A stretch of DNA of 64,000 bases from Flavobacteriaceae bacterium (GCA_002746415.1 NVXD01000007.1:1-64000); one strand, 5' to 3'; counted from the first letter of the stretch, positions 41,766-54,591 are shown. Numbers and translations are program-made. The notes: generated by a model not told the origin, from the letters alone.

Positions 41766-42218
41766 ATGGTTTCAATTGTTAAGGCAACAAAAAAAAATAG
41801 TAAAGATATATGCCCTTTATTTAACAGCTACAGAGTATTTTACAAACAGGAATCTGATATGGCAGCCTCCTTTGATTTTATAAAAAAAAGACTTGAGCAA
41901 AGTGAAGCTGTTATTTTTTTGGCATACATAAAAGATGTCCCTGTGGGCTTCACACTTCTTTACAAAACTTTTTCATCAGTTAGCATGCAGCCTTCATTTA
42001 TTCTTAATGACTTATTTGTGGATTCCTCCCAAAGAAAAAAAGGTGTTGGGGAAGCACTGTTGAACAAAGCAAAAGAATATTGTATTGAGAAAAATTACAA
42101 AGGTTTGGCATTGGAAACAGATATGAACAATCCTGCACAAAAGCTATATGAAAAATTGGATTGGAAAAAAGATTCCCATTGTTTTCATTACTTTTGGAGC
42201 GCAAATAAAGGGATCTAA
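41766..42218 (+). CDS. GNAT family N-acetyltransferase
   Basis: This 150-residue protein has the acetyl-CoA binding segment SSQRKKGVGEALLNKAKEY and LETDMNNPAQKLYEKLDW, typical of GNAT enzymes. The N-terminal DICPLFNSYRVFYKQ is also usual for a subgroup of small metabolite acetyltransferases. The acceptor is unknown. It lies 41 bases after the coiled-coil gene and 24 bases before trmD on the same strand. Confidence 0.85.
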   Translation: MVSIVKATKKNSKDICPLFNSYRVFYKQESDMAASFDFIKKRLEQSEAVIFLAYIKDVPVGFTLLYKTFSSVSMQPSFILNDLFVDSSQRKKGVGEALLNKAKEYCIEKNYKGLALETDMNNPAQKLYEKLDWKKDSHCFHYFWSANKGI

Positions 42219-42242
42219 TTTCTCTTTCCTCAAGATATAAGC

Positions 42243-42917
42243 ATGCGCATTGATATTATTACAGTACTTCCAGAATTGTTAAAAAGTCCATTTGAAGCGT
42301 CCATATTAAAAAGGGCTGTAGAAAAAGGGCATGTTGAAGTACATATGCACAACTTAAGGGACTTTACAGATAAAAGTTACAATCAAGTAGATGATTATCA
42401 ATTTGGAGGTGGTGCCGGTATGGTTTTAATGATTGAACCCATAGATAAATGTATTTCTTCTTTAAAAAAAGAAAGAACATATGATGAGATCATCTACATG
42501 ACTCCAGATGGAGAAACATTAAATCAAAAAATGGCAAATACCATGTCTTTACAGGAAAACATCATTATTCTATGTGGACATTACAAAGGGATAGATCAAC
42601 GCGTTAGAGACACCATGATTACCCGAGAAATTTCTATTGGTGATTATGTGCTATCTGGTGGTGAATTAGGAGCTGCAGTCCTCTGTGATACTATCATACG
42701 ACTAATACCAGGAGTCTTAAACAATGAAACCTCAGCTTTAACCGATACTTTCCAGGATGATCTTTTAGCACCACCAGTATACACGAGACCTGCAGATTAC
42801 AAAGGATTAAAGGTTCCTGAAATACTTTTGGGGGGTAATTTTCCCAAAATTGAGCAGTGGAGAGAAGAAAAAGCAATGGAACGAACAGAAAAACTTAGGC
42901 CAGACCTCTTGGAATAG
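42243..42917 (+). CDS. trmD: tRNA (guanine-N1-)-methyltransferase TrmD
   Basis: The 224-residue enzyme methylates G37 of tRNA to prevent +1 frameshifting. The N-terminal [16 protein letters not shown] and the trefoil-knot SAM site [20 protein letters not shown] are diagnostic. It is of normal length. A promoter for rplS lies downstream, so the two ribosome-related genes are separately controlled here rather than fully in one operon. Confidence 0.97.
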   Translation: MRIDIITVLPELLKSPFEASILKRAVEKGHVEVHMHNLRDFTDKSYNQVDDYQFGGGAGMVLMIEPIDKCISSLKKERTYDEIIYMTPDGETLNQKMANTMSLQENIIILCGHYKGIDQRVRDTMITREISIGDYVLSGGELGAAVLCDTIIRLIPGVLNNETSALTDTFQDDLLAPPVYTRPADYKGLKVPEILLGGNFPKIEQWREEKAMERTEKLRPDLLE

Positions 42918-42961
42918 GCATGTTATATTAAATTAACTGACTAATTAATCATCAAAATATC

Positions 42962-42991
42962 TTGTAAATTATAATTTATAAACTATTTTTG
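42962..42991 (+). promoter_or_regulatory. Bacteroidota-type promoter of rplS
   Basis: A TTG at 42962-42964 and TATTTTTG at 42984-42991 are 19 bases apart. This matches the TTG/TAnnTTTG consensus well. Transcription should start about 7 bases downstream, giving a leader near 65 bases. Confidence 0.65.
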
Positions 42992-43003
42992 CAATCGATT
43001 AAA

Positions 43004-43036
43004 ATTAACCTCTGACGAAATACGTGAATGTTAACT
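43004..43036 (+). promoter_or_regulatory. Candidate structured leader of rplS
   Basis: TTAAC and GTTAA arms enclose an inner ACG/CGT pair, ending 26 bases before the rplS ATG. Ribosomal leader motifs for L19 are known in flavobacteria; this fold may be one, but I cannot compare it with the model. Confidence 0.3.
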
Positions 43037-43062
43037 TTGATAAATCCATAAAAAAATATAAA

Positions 43063-43413
43063 ATGGAATCATTATTAAAATTTGTTGAAAACGAATTTGT
43101 TCCAAAAAAAGATTTTCCTAAATTTTCAGCTGGTGACACAATCACTGTTTACTATGAAATTAAGGAAGGGGATAAAACCCGTACACAGCACTTTAAAGGT
43201 GTTGTTATCCAAAGAAGAGGAAGTGGTAGCACAGAAACTTTTACTATTCGTAAAATGTCAGGTACTGTTGGTGTAGAACGTATATTCCCTGTCAATTTAC
43301 CGGCTTTACAGAAAGTAGAAATCAATAAAAAAGGTAAAGTGCGGAGAGCACGTATTTTTTACTTTAGAGGTCTTACTGGTAAGAAAGCTAGAATTAAAGA
43401 AATTCGTTCTTAA
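43063..43413 (+). CDS. rplS: 50S ribosomal protein L19
   Basis: From the ATG at 43063 the protein has 116 residues: MESLLKFVENEFVPKK at the start, then FSAGDTITVYYEI and VVIQRRGSGSTETFTIRK, the core of the L19 beta-barrel. An in-frame ATG at 43024 would add 13 residues that look like leader sequence, so the later start is preferred. It ends with a strong terminator. Confidence 0.96.
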   Translation: MESLLKFVENEFVPKKDFPKFSAGDTITVYYEIKEGDKTRTQHFKGVVIQRRGSGSTETFTIRKMSGTVGVERIFPVNLPALQKVEINKKGKVRRARIFYFRGLTGKKARIKEIRS

Positions 43414-43432
43414 CACAAGAATCAAAAATATT

Positions 43433-43465
43433 AAAAAGCCTATGACATTTCATAGGCTTTTTTTT
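43433..43465 (+). terminator. Intrinsic terminator behind rplS
   Basis: AAGCCTATG and CATAGGCTT form a nine-base stem with loop ACATTT, followed by a T run of eight. Confidence 0.92.
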
Positions 43466-43599
43466 ATGAACAATTGTTAACATCAAACGTTCATAACCTG
43501 TTCATTATTAATTCCATATAAGATTTTACTTTTCCATCATATATCATTACATTTAAACATGGTTATAAAGTTCACCCGATGTATTTCAGGTAACTTAAA

Positions 43600-46301
<2,702 letters not shown>

Positions 46302-46317
46302 AAGGCAATAAACCTAT

Positions 46318-46354
46318 AAAAATCCCTCTGTAATAGCTATTGCAAAGGGGTTTT
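46318..46354 (+). terminator. Imperfect terminator behind icd
   Basis: AAAATCCCT and AGGGGTTTT frame a partly paired centre with AATAGCTATT, ending in four T. Pairing has mismatches, so the call is moderate. Confidence 0.5.
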
Positions 46355-46421
46355 CTCATAAATGAATAAGAAGGCTTTTTATCTTTAAATTTTCTAATTA
46401 CATTTAGGTAAAATATTCTGA

Positions 46422-48824
46422 ATGAAATTGTTACAGAGGTTGCTCTTCTTGTTGACAACCATCTTACCCCTACTTGCAATTGCCCAACAAAAATATACCC
46501 TAAGCGGAAGCATCATAGAAGCTTCTAGTAATGAAACCTTGATTGGAGTGACCATTGTCATACCAGAATTACAGACAGGAGTCACCACTAATGAATATGG
46601 GTTCTATTCCATCACACTTCCCGAAGGTGAATATACATTCATCATCTCCTATTTAGGTTTTCATGATATCCATCAAAAAATAACGCTCAATAAGCATACA
46701 AAAATCAATTTCAAATTAATAGAAGAAGCCGAACAGTTAGATGAAGTCATCGTTACAGAAGATGTTGAAAGAATAAACATCAGAAAACCTCAAATGAGTG
46801 TCAATACTTTGAAGATACAGACCATAAAGAAAATTCCTGTAATTCTCGGAGAGGCAGATGTCATTAAATCAATCATACTACTTCCAGGGGTCAGTAGCGC
46901 TGGCGAAGCATCATCTGGTTTTAATGTAAGGGGTGGTGCAGCAGACCAAAATCTTATTTTATTAGATGAGGCCACTATTTTTAATACCTCCCATTTATTT
47001 GGTTTTTTCTCGGTCTTTAATCCAGATGCCATTAAAGATGTAAAATTGTTTAAAGGCGGTATTCCTGCTCGCTATGGGGGTCGAGTTTCATCAGTCTTGG
47101 AAATTTTTCAAAAAGAAGGCAATAGTAAAGAATTTAAAATGAGCGGAGGTATTGGAGCCGTTGCTAGTAGGCTATTGGCAGAAGGACCAATTGTTAAGGA
47201 TAAATCGGCCTTTCTTATTGGCGGAAGAGCATCATACGCCCATTTATTCCTTCCCTTATTTGATATTAAAAATAAAGCGTATTTCTTTGATTTGAATGCC
47301 AAATTGAATCATAAAATAAATGAGAACAATAATATTTTCCTGTCTGGATATTTTGGTCGAGATGTGTTTAGCCTAAGTGACAACTTTGTAAATACATATG
47401 GCAATACGGTCATGAATTTTAGGTGGAACCATTTGTTTTCCAATAAATTATTCTCCAACCTTTCCTTTATCTATTCCGATTATTATTATGGTCTTGAGTT
47501 AGATTTTGTTGGATTCAATTGGGAATCTGGCATTCAAAACTTTAACCTTAAATATGACTTAAAACATTATATAAGTGATAAACTGCAGATAAATTATGGG
47601 GTACATGACACCTACTACACCTTTAATCCCGGAAAAATAGAACCAAATAAAGACGTCTCTGGTATTGTCGAGGAACAATTAATTAAAAAGTATGCAAATG
47701 AATTTGCGGCATATATAGACATTGAGCACAGTATTACCACCAATTTAAGTTTGCAATACGGATTACGTTTGAGCAACTTTAATCGTTTAGGACAGGATGA
47801 ATTAAACATCTATGAAGATGACAATCCCGTCTACTTTGACCCATTTTTATTAATATATGAAGAGGCAGACCCTATTGAGGTAGCAGCACCTGGAAGAAAA
47901 GGCAGTCTTGCCAGTTTTACAAATTTAGAGCCTAGAATTTCGATGGCGTACAGCTTTAATGCCAAGAGCTCAATAAAGGCCAGTTACATCCGTATGGCAC
48001 AATACCTTCATTTGCTTTCCAACACCTCTTCCCCTACTCCCTTGGATGTTTGGACACCCAGTGGTCCTTTTGTAAAACCACAATTGCTCAACCAATATGC
48101 AATGGGATATTTTAAAGAAATAAAAAACGGTAGGTATTCCCTAGAAACAGAAATTTTTTATAAGGATGTGGAAAATAGGATTGATTATATTGATGGAGCC
48201 AACCTCATTGCCAACGATGCCATAGAACAGGTCATTTTAAATGGAGAAGCAAGAGCCTATGGGCTTGAACTTCTTTTTAGAAAAAATGAAGGGAAACTAA
48301 CAGGTTGGTTAGCGTATACATTGGCTAAATCTGAACAGCGAACACCAGGCAGAATTGGTGCAGCAGCAGATAATGGCAGGTCAAATTTAGAGACAGGTAT
48401 CAATCAAGGAAATTGGTACAATACACCCTATGACAAAACGCACGACATTGCCCTTTACGGCAATTATGAGTTAAATAAAAAATGGAGTTTTAACGCAAAC
48501 TTTATTTTTCAAACGGGACAACCCACAAATTATCCAATTGGCCAATTTGTATTCGAGGGGTTAACCATTCCATATTATGGGCTAAGAAATCAAGAACGAT
48601 TGCCTAATTATCACCGAATGGATGTTTCAGCTTCTTTAAAACCAAAGAAAAGCAAGAAAAGAAAAATGGAATCGGAATGGATATTTAGTGTCTATAATAT
48701 CTATAACAGGAAAAACGCGGCATCTATTAATTTTAGGCGTAATCAGGATACAGGAACAAATGAAGCGATACGAACTTCCATTTTTGGAATTGTCCCAGCA
48801 ATCACCTATAATTTTAAATTCTAG
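46422..48824 (+). CDS. TonB-dependent receptor with carboxypeptidase-regulatory-like N-terminal domain
   Basis: The 800-residue outer-membrane protein has a signal peptide ending near LAIAQQ. A carboxypeptidase-regulatory-like beta-sandwich (about 25-105; TNEYGFYSITLPEGEYTFII) precedes the plug domain (about 120-225; SSGFNVRGGAADQNLILLDE). The remaining portion is a 22-strand barrel that ends at the terminal aromatic pattern ITYNFKF. It is of the SusC-like size range but has no SusD partner; it is instead followed by a DUF4249 lipoprotein. The nutrient is unknown. Confidence 0.92.
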   Translation: MKLLQRLLFLLTTILPLLAIAQQKYTLSGSIIEASSNETLIGVTIVIPELQTGVTTNEYGFYSITLPEGEYTFIISYLGFHDIHQKITLNKHTKINFKLIEEAEQLDEVIVTEDVERINIRKPQMSVNTLKIQTIKKIPVILGEADVIKSIILLPGVSSAGEASSGFNVRGGAADQNLILLDEATIFNTSHLFGFFSVFNPDAIKDVKLFKGGIPARYGGRVSSVLEIFQKEGNSKEFKMSGGIGAVASRLLAEGPIVKDKSAFLIGGRASYAHLFLPLFDIKNKAYFFDLNAKLNHKINENNNIFLSGYFGRDVFSLSDNFVNTYGNTVMNFRWNHLFSNKLFSNLSFIYSDYYYGLELDFVGFNWESGIQNFNLKYDLKHYISDKLQINYGVHDTYYTFNPGKIEPNKDVSGIVEEQLIKKYANEFAAYIDIEHSITTNLSLQYGLRLSNFNRLGQDELNIYEDDNPVYFDPFLLIYEEADPIEVAAPGRKGSLASFTNLEPRISMAYSFNAKSSIKASYIRMAQYLHLLSNTSSPTPLDVWTPSGPFVKPQLLNQYAMGYFKEIKNGRYSLETEIFYKDVENRIDYIDGANLIANDAIEQVILNGEARAYGLELLFRKNEGKLTGWLAYTLAKSEQRTPGRIGAAADNGRSNLETGINQGNWYNTPYDKTHDIALYGNYELNKKWSFNANFIFQTGQPTNYPIGQFVFEGLTIPYYGLRNQERLPNYHRMDVSASLKPKKSKKRKMESEWIFSVYNIYNRKNAASINFRRNQDTGTNEAIRTSIFGIVPAITYNFKF

Positions 48825-48827
48825 GCA

Positions 48828-49724
48828 ATGAGAAAATATATACTCCCTATTTGTTTGTTTTTATTCGTTTCAATAGGATGCGAAGACGTCATAGAAGTGG
48901 ATGTCCCAACTGAAGACCCAAGACTACTGGTTGAAGCCCTCTTAAGAGTAGACATTAATGAACCCATTGTCCCAGTCAGAATAAAAGTCTCCTTGACCAA
49001 CAACTTTTTTGAGAAAATTCCGGTGACGCAACTAGAGAACATTGTTATACTAATCTATACCCTTGATGATGATGATGAAGTTGCAAATGTTTTTGTTTCC
49101 CACTTAACAGAAGAAACACCAGCATCAGGAATCTATTATCCGGATCCCAGCTTTTCTAACGACCAAAGAATTCATACAAGCATCTTAGATAATAATATTG
49201 ATTTCTACCTACAATTAACCCATGAGGGAAAAATTTATATTGCCAAGACAAGGTATGTTCCAGTAGTCCCGATAGAAAATTTGGAGCAGGGAGAAGCCAC
49301 GCTTTTTGACAAGGATGACACAGAGGTTATTGTAACCTATACGGATGCCCCCGATCGGGAAGATTTTTACTTGTTTGATTTTGGTTTTAATAATTTTGAA
49401 GTAACCGAAGACACCTTTTATCAGGGTCAAGAGTTTCAATTTTCCTACTTCTATGATGAAGACTTAGAACCAGGACGTGAAATTGAAATCAGTATTTTAG
49501 GAGCAGACCGTACTTTCTATAATTATATGAGTCAGCTGATTGAAGTGAGTAGAGGAGATTTCAATGTCTTTAGCACTCCTGTAGCCACCATACGAGGCAA
49601 TATTTTTGACGTAACGGGTTTAGACAACATTGACCTTTTTGATAATGTAGAACAACCCAATGTCTTTCCTTTGGGGTATTTTGCCATTGTGCAAGAACAA
49701 AAACAATCTCTTGTGATTGAATAA
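48828..49724 (+). CDS. DUF4249 domain lipoprotein
   Basis: This 298-residue lipoprotein begins with a short signal and a lipobox SIGC (Cys at about residue 18), so it is anchored to a membrane, in Bacteroidota often the outer membrane. The DUF4249 family is known from TonB-receptor neighbours. Its beta-rich body has motifs VDVPTEDPRLLVEALLR and VPVVPIENLEQG. It starts three bases after the receptor gene, so the two form a pair. It may substitute for SusD in the uptake complex. Confidence 0.85.
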   Translation: MRKYILPICLFLFVSIGCEDVIEVDVPTEDPRLLVEALLRVDINEPIVPVRIKVSLTNNFFEKIPVTQLENIVILIYTLDDDDEVANVFVSHLTEETPASGIYYPDPSFSNDQRIHTSILDNNIDFYLQLTHEGKIYIAKTRYVPVVPIENLEQGEATLFDKDDTEVIVTYTDAPDREDFYLFDFGFNNFEVTEDTFYQGQEFQFSYFYDEDLEPGREIEISILGADRTFYNYMSQLIEVSRGDFNVFSTPVATIRGNIFDVTGLDNIDLFDNVEQPNVFPLGYFAIVQEQKQSLVIE

Positions 49725-49780
49725 ATTTCCTATTTAGGTTTGAAGTTTAGTAATCTGGTTAATAGCATTCTATGAAAGCC

Positions 49781-50911
49781 TCAATTTTCAGTTTTATTGA
49801 AGTAATTGTAAACGATAAACTCAATCAATTCAGGTGCATGTTTCATATTGTACTCCAAAGACTTAGTAGCATCACTAATTTCCAAGGTATCCTTCATTCC
49901 CAAAGCTACCAGTTGTTCTGCATCAATCGCTAATTTTCCACAAATTCCTATTACAGGAATATGAAATCGTTTTCCCATTTGCACCACCCCATTTATGAGT
50001 TTCCCATGTAGGGTTTGACTATCAATTTTTCCTTCTCCCGTTATGATAAAATCAAAGCTTGTTCTTGTCAAAAGCTCAGGTATTTTGGCAAGTTCTAGGA
50101 GAAAGTCGATTCCAACAACAAACTCGGCATTCAAAAATGTTTTTAAGCCATATGCAGTACCTCCAGCAGCTCCTGCCCCAGGTACATTGGCATTTTTTAT
50201 GTGTAATTGCTTTTGAACAATTTTATCCAAATGCTTCAGGCCAGCATCCAAGATGCTTATCTCATTTTCTGTAGCCCCCTTTTGCTTACCGTAGACATGC
50301 GCGGCACCATCTGGTCCAAACAATGGGTTTTGCACATCGTTTACAGCAAAAAACGAAACATTTTTAATCAAATCTGAATTTTCAAGGGATATTTTTTGAA
50401 TACTGCTTAGGTTTTCTCCAATTGCATCAATCATTTTATTACTATCATCCTTAAATACATATCCCAACGCCTTTGCTATTCCAATTCCACCATCATTGGT
50501 CGCACTTCCACCCAATCCAATATAAATTGTCTTTGCACCTTTTAAAATAGCATCCTTAAGCAACAATCCTGTTCCATAAGTTGATGTTGCCATGGGATTC
50601 TGCTCTGATACAGTCAACAATTCCATTCCAGAAGCTTTTGCCATTTCTACGTATGCCGTATCATTATCCTTGTCTAACAAATAAAATGTAGTAAGCGCCC
50701 TTCCCAAAGGATCACGTGTTTTAACTTTAATTTTTTTTATATTTAAATAGTTGCAAACAGCCTCCAAAAACCCATCGCCACCATCAGATGCCAAAAAACT
50801 ATGTATTTCTGTACTGGGTCTTGCCCTTTTTATACCTTTAGTCACTGCATTTACTACTTCATTTGCAGTAGCAGAGCCTTTAAATTTATCTGGAATCAAT
50901 AGTACTTTCAA
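49781..50911 (-). CDS. Glycerate kinase (GlxK type)
   Basis: This 376-residue enzyme phosphorylates D-glycerate to 2- or 3-phosphoglycerate. The glycine-rich IPDKFKGSATANEVVNAV and the GGSATNDGGIGIAKALGY region are standard for the family. TGEGKIDSQTLHGKL also matches. It is complete. It is convergent with the DUF4249 gene and divergent from DUF6095. Confidence 0.93.
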   Translation of the reverse strand: MKVLLIPDKFKGSATANEVVNAVTKGIKRARPSTEIHSFLASDGGDGFLEAVCNYLNIKKIKVKTRDPLGRALTTFYLLDKDNDTAYVEMAKASGMELLTVSEQNPMATSTYGTGLLLKDAILKGAKTIYIGLGGSATNDGGIGIAKALGYVFKDDSNKMIDAIGENLSSIQKISLENSDLIKNVSFFAVNDVQNPLFGPDGAAHVYGKQKGATENEISILDAGLKHLDKIVQKQLHIKNANVPGAGAAGGTAYGLKTFLNAEFVVGIDFLLELAKIPELLTRTSFDFIITGEGKIDSQTLHGKLINGVVQMGKRFHIPVIGICGKLAIDAEQLVALGMKDTLEISDATKSLEYNMKHAPELIEFIVYNYFNKTEN

Positions 50912-50968
50912 AACCTTTTTTTAAACAATTGAAATAAATATAATCATTCTTATTAATTTTGACACATT

Positions 50969-51196
50969 ATGAGGACAGACAAAGATTTACTAGTGAAAGG
51001 CTTAAAATTTTTAGGATATACTGTGGCGTTACTAATTTTAGCTCCCATAGTTATTTATGAGGCATTCAAAAACCAAGACCATCCTGCTTATTGGGTGGTG
51101 CTTATCATTGGACTCATATTAGGCATTTCGGCTATTGCCATGGGATTTTATGGTATAAAAGTGATTATGGATGCCCTTTTTTCAAAAAAAGAATAA
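50969..51196 (+). CDS. DUF6095 family small membrane protein
   Basis: The 75-residue protein has two predicted transmembrane helices (about 12-30 and 41-64) with the fragment NQDHPAYWVVLIIGLILGIS. Its length and pattern correspond to the DUF6095 family, restricted to Bacteroidota, whose function is not known. It precedes the thrS promoter region. Confidence 0.75.
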   Translation: MRTDKDLLVKGLKFLGYTVALLILAPIVIYEAFKNQDHPAYWVVLIIGLILGISAIAMGFYGIKVIMDALFSKKE

Positions 51197-51246
51197 CGGA
51201 TTAATGAATCTAAAGCTTTTTTCAAAAAAGACATATCAAGTTACTA

Positions 51247-51277
51247 TTGTCCGCATCAATCCAAGATGTTATCTTTG
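51247..51277 (+). promoter_or_regulatory. Bacteroidota-type promoter of thrS
   Basis: TTG at 51247-51249 and TATCTTTG at 51270-51277, spaced 20 bases, match the consensus. The predicted start leaves a leader of about 20 bases to the ATG at 51302. Confidence 0.65.
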
Positions 51278-51301
51278 CTCACTTATTGATGTAGAAAATC
51301 C

Positions 51302-53242
51302 ATGATAAAAATTACCTTACCAGACGGTACCATTAAAGAACATGCCAAAGGAAGTACTCCTATGGACATTGCTAAAGGCATTAGTGAAGGTTTGGCTAGA
51401 AATGTTATTTCTGCCAAATTCAATGATACGATTGTAGAAACAGTCACCCCATTGACCACAGATGGCTCTTTAACGCTCTTTACCTGGAACAACAAAGAAG
51501 GTAAAACTGCCTTTTGGCATTCAACTTCTCATGTTGTGGCACAAGCCATAGAAGAATTGTATCCTGGCGTAAAATTGACTATTGGCCCCGCTATTGATAA
51601 TGGGTTTTATTATGATGTTGACCTAGGAGAACAAACGATTTCTGAGAAAGATTTTCCACAGATTGAAAAAAGAGCGATTGAGATTGCTCGTGGAAAACAT
51701 CATTTTAAACTTCGTCCTGTTTCTAAGGCTGATGCGTTAAACTTATATAAATCACAAGGTAATGAGTACAAAATAGAGCTTATAGAAAACCTTGAGGATG
51801 GTACTATTACATTTTGTGATCATGATACTTTTACAGATTTATGTCGTGGAGGTCATATTCCCCAAACAGGAATCATAAAAGCTATTAAAGTATTGAGTGT
51901 TGCTGGTGCGTATTGGCGTGGTGATGAAAAAAACAAGCAATTGACCCGCGTATATGGCATCTCTTTTCCAAAACAAAAAGAACTTACTGAATATTTAGAG
52001 TTGTTGGAAGAGGCGAAAAAAAGAGATCATAGAAAACTCGGAAAAGAGTTGGAGCTCTTTACTTTTTCCCAAAAAGTAGGTCAAGGACTTCCGTTATGGC
52101 TGCCAAAAGGAGCTGCCTTACGTGATAGATTAGAGCAGTTTCTTAAAAAAGCCCAGAAAAAAGCGGGTTATCAAATGGTGGTTACTCCACATATTGGACA
52201 GAAAGAATTGTATGTGACCTCTGGTCATTATGAAAAATATGGAGCCGATAGTTTTCAGCCCATAAAAACACCTAAAGATGGTGAAGAATTTTTATTAAAA
52301 CCCATGAACTGCCCACATCACTGTGAGATATTCAATTCTAAACCATGGAGTTATAAAGATTTACCTCAGCGTTTTGCCGAATTTGGCACAGTGTACCGCT
52401 ACGAACAAAGTGGCGAACTACATGGGTTAACACGTGTACGAGGGTTTACACAAGATGATGCTCATATTTTCTGTACTCCCGAACAATTGGATCAAGAATT
52501 TAAAAACGTAATTGATTTAAGCCTTTATGTTTTAGGTTGTTTAGGGTTTGAAAACTTCACAGCACAGGTTTCTGTACGGGATTTAGAAAAACCAGAAAAA
52601 TATATAGGTTCAGTTGAAAATTGGGAAAAAGCAGAAAATGCAATCATTAGTGCGGCCAAAGAAAAAGGGCTGGATTTTACAATTGAAACTGGAGAAGCAG
52701 CCTTTTACGGCCCAAAATTGGACTTTATGGTACAAGATGCTTTGGGAAGAAGCTGGCAATTGGGAACAATCCAAGTAGATTACAATCTTCCTGAACGCTT
52801 TGATCTTACATATAAAGGAAGTGATAATGAGTCGCACAGACCTGTTATGATTCACCGTGCACCCTTTGGTAGTATGGAGCGCTTTATTGCTCTATTACTG
52901 GAACATACGGGTGGGAATTTCCCTTTATGGTTGATTCCTGACCAAGCCATAATATTACCAATCAGCGAAAAGTATGAAAAATATGCGAAAAAAGTTTTAG
53001 ATTCCTTAGAAAATCACGAAATTCGCGCCCTCGTAGACAAGAGAAACGAAACTGTAGGCAAGAAGATACGTGAGGCAGAAATGAATAAAATTCCATTTAT
53101 GCTTATCGTAGGGGAAAAAGAAGAAGAAACCAATACCGTATCTATTCGTAGGCATGGAGGAGAAGATTTTGGCACGCTTTCTGTAAACGATTTTGCTGAC
53201 TTGGTCGATAGGGAAATAAATAGTACCTTAAAGTCGTTTTAA
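51302..53242 (+). CDS. thrS: Threonyl-tRNA synthetase
   Basis: This 646-residue enzyme charges tRNA-Thr. Domains run TGS (about 1-62), the editing second additional domain with [17 protein letters not shown] and GGHIPQTG (about 63-225), the class II catalytic core with motif 2 [20 protein letters not shown] (split as [15 protein letters not shown]) and motif 3 [13 protein letters not shown], and a C-terminal anticodon-binding domain (about 545-640). It is the first gene of the thrS-infC-rpmI-rplT operon. Confidence 0.98.
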   Translation: MIKITLPDGTIKEHAKGSTPMDIAKGISEGLARNVISAKFNDTIVETVTPLTTDGSLTLFTWNNKEGKTAFWHSTSHVVAQAIEELYPGVKLTIGPAIDNGFYYDVDLGEQTISEKDFPQIEKRAIEIARGKHHFKLRPVSKADALNLYKSQGNEYKIELIENLEDGTITFCDHDTFTDLCRGGHIPQTGIIKAIKVLSVAGAYWRGDEKNKQLTRVYGISFPKQKELTEYLELLEEAKKRDHRKLGKELELFTFSQKVGQGLPLWLPKGAALRDRLEQFLKKAQKKAGYQMVVTPHIGQKELYVTSGHYEKYGADSFQPIKTPKDGEEFLLKPMNCPHHCEIFNSKPWSYKDLPQRFAEFGTVYRYEQSGELHGLTRVRGFTQDDAHIFCTPEQLDQEFKNVIDLSLYVLGCLGFENFTAQVSVRDLEKPEKYIGSVENWEKAENAIISAAKEKGLDFTIETGEAAFYGPKLDFMVQDALGRSWQLGTIQVDYNLPERFDLTYKGSDNESHRPVMIHRAPFGSMERFIALLLEHTGGNFPLWLIPDQAIILPISEKYEKYAKKVLDSLENHEIRALVDKRNETVGKKIREAEMNKIPFMLIVGEKEEETNTVSIRRHGGEDFGTLSVNDFADLVDREINSTLKSF

Positions 53243-53271
53243 GTTTTATGTTTAATTAAAATATTTAAGCC

Positions 53272-53838
53272 ATAGCAATAAGAAAAAGATTTAGGCCCCA
53301 GCCTAGGAGGGAGAATAAAAATCCCCACAACATCAATGAGAAAATCACTACTCCCAATGTAAGGTTGGTGGGTGATAACATTGAAGTAGGTGTGTATACA
53401 TTATCTGATGCATTAGCAAAATCAGATGAGTTAGAATTGGATTTGGTTGAAATATCACCAAAAGCCGACCCACCTGTTTGTAAAATTATAGATTATAAAA
53501 AATTTCTATACGAGCAAAAAAAGAGAGAAAAGGTCATGAAGGCCAAAGCCTCTAAAGTTGTTATAAAGGAGATTAGATTTGGTCCCCAAACGGATGACCA
53601 TGATTATAATTTTAAAAAGAAACATGCGGAAAAGTTTCTTAAAGAAGGTGCTAAATTAAAAGCATATGTTTTCTTTAAAGGACGTTCCATAGTGTACAAA
53701 GATCAGGGAGAGATTTTATTATTAAGGCTTGCCCAAGAATTGGAGGATATAGGAAAAGTTGAACAAATGCCTAAATTGGAAGGCAAAAGAATGACCATGT
53801 TTCTAGCTCCTAAAGTAAAAGTAAAAGCCAAGAAATAG
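53272..53838 (+). CDS. infC: Translation initiation factor IF-3 with a non-standard ATA start
   Basis: IF-3 proofreads start-codon choice on the 30S subunit. The coding frame extends upstream of the first standard start and, read from ATA at 53272-53274, gives 188 residues beginning (M)[14 protein letters not shown] and then [20 protein letters not shown], the missing N-terminal part of other IF-3 proteins. A TAA at 53266-53268 limits the frame. A shorter version from TTG at 53365 would lack most of the N-domain. Atypical starts are the known basis of IF-3 autoregulation in other bacteria; ATA is unusual. Confidence 0.85.
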   Translation: MAIRKRFRPQPRRENKNPHNINEKITTPNVRLVGDNIEVGVYTLSDALAKSDELELDLVEISPKADPPVCKIIDYKKFLYEQKKREKVMKAKASKVVIKEIRFGPQTDDHDYNFKKKHAEKFLKEGAKLKAYVFFKGRSIVYKDQGEILLLRLAQELEDIGKVEQMPKLEGKRMTMFLAPKVKVKAKK

Positions 53839-53901
53839 CAAAGATGCTGAACTTGTTTCAGCGCATAAAATAATAAGTGAGATAACCATAAATAGGAACA
53901 A

Positions 53902-54099
53902 ATGCCTAAAATGAAAACAAAATCCAGTGCCAAGAAGCGTTTCAAGCTTACCGGTTCTGGTAAAATTAAAAGAAAGCACGCTTTTAAAAGCCACATTCTT
54001 ACAAAGAAGAGCAAAAAGCGCAAGCTAAAGTTGACACACGCTACATTAGTACACAAAGCGGATGTTAACAATATTAAGGAGCAATTACGTTTAAAGTAA
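53902..54099 (+). CDS. rpmI: 50S ribosomal protein L35
   Basis: The 65-residue basic protein starts [20 protein letters not shown] and is the standard L35 length and composition. It follows infC by 63 bases and precedes rplT by 93 bases. Confidence 0.97.
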   Translation: MPKMKTKSSAKKRFKLTGSGKIKRKHAFKSHILTKKSKKRKLKLTHATLVHKADVNNIKEQLRLK

Positions 54100-54115
54100 T
54101 TATCCTAAGGTAATT
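54098..54115 (+). promoter_or_regulatory. Candidate hairpin between rpmI and rplT
   Basis: AATTA/TAATT and CC/GG arms form a bulged stem right at the rpmI stop. L20-type autoregulatory leaders are known in other phyla. I have no consensus for comparison, so this is weak. Confidence 0.25.
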
Positions 54116-54192
54116 AATATTAACCATGGAGTTAGGCCATAAAAGTTCCTGAAATAAATTTAGGACGCCTACTACAAAAAAAAATAAAAAAA

Positions 54193-54537
54193 ATGCCAAG
54201 ATCAGTAAATTCAGTAGCTTCCAGAGCCAGAAGAAAAAAGGTGATGAAGCAAGCCAAAGGTTACTTTGGAAGACGTAAAAACGTTTGGACAGTAGCCAAA
54301 AATGCGGTTGAAAAAGCAATGTTATATGCTTACAGAGACCGTAGAAACAAGAAAAGAACTTTCCGTGCCCTTTGGATTACACGTATAAATGCAGGAGCTA
54401 GATTACACGGATTGTCCTATTCGCAATTTATGGGTAAAGTAAAAACCAACAATATAGAACTTAATCGTAAAGTTTTAGCAGATTTGGCCATGAACCACCC
54501 AGATGCTTTTAAAGCAGTTGTAGACAAAGTAAAATAG
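54193..54537 (+). CDS. rplT: 50S ribosomal protein L20
   Basis: The 114-residue basic protein begins [20 protein letters not shown] and includes the canonical [20 protein letters not shown]. Length fits L20. It is the last gene of the thrS operon and ends at a strong terminator. Confidence 0.98.
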   Translation: MPRSVNSVASRARRKKVMKQAKGYFGRRKNVWTVAKNAVEKAMLYAYRDRRNKKRTFRALWITRINAGARLHGLSYSQFMGKVKTNNIELNRKVLADLAMNHPDAFKAVVDKVK

Positions 54538-54560
54538 ATAATAACATACTCTCACTTATT

Positions 54561-54591
54561 AAAAACCCGCTTCGTTGAAGCGGGTTTTTTT
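54561..54591. terminator. Bidirectional terminator between rplT and the YjbQ gene
   Basis: AAACCCGCTTC and GAAGCGGGTTT pair strongly around GTT with A and T runs on both sides. It overlaps the end of the convergent yjbQ-like gene by two bases. Confidence 0.92.

Noticed and set aside
46422-48824. SusC/SusD polysaccharide utilisation locus
   Set aside because: No SusD homologue, glycoside hydrolase or regulator is nearby, so the receptor cannot be assigned to carbohydrate uptake.
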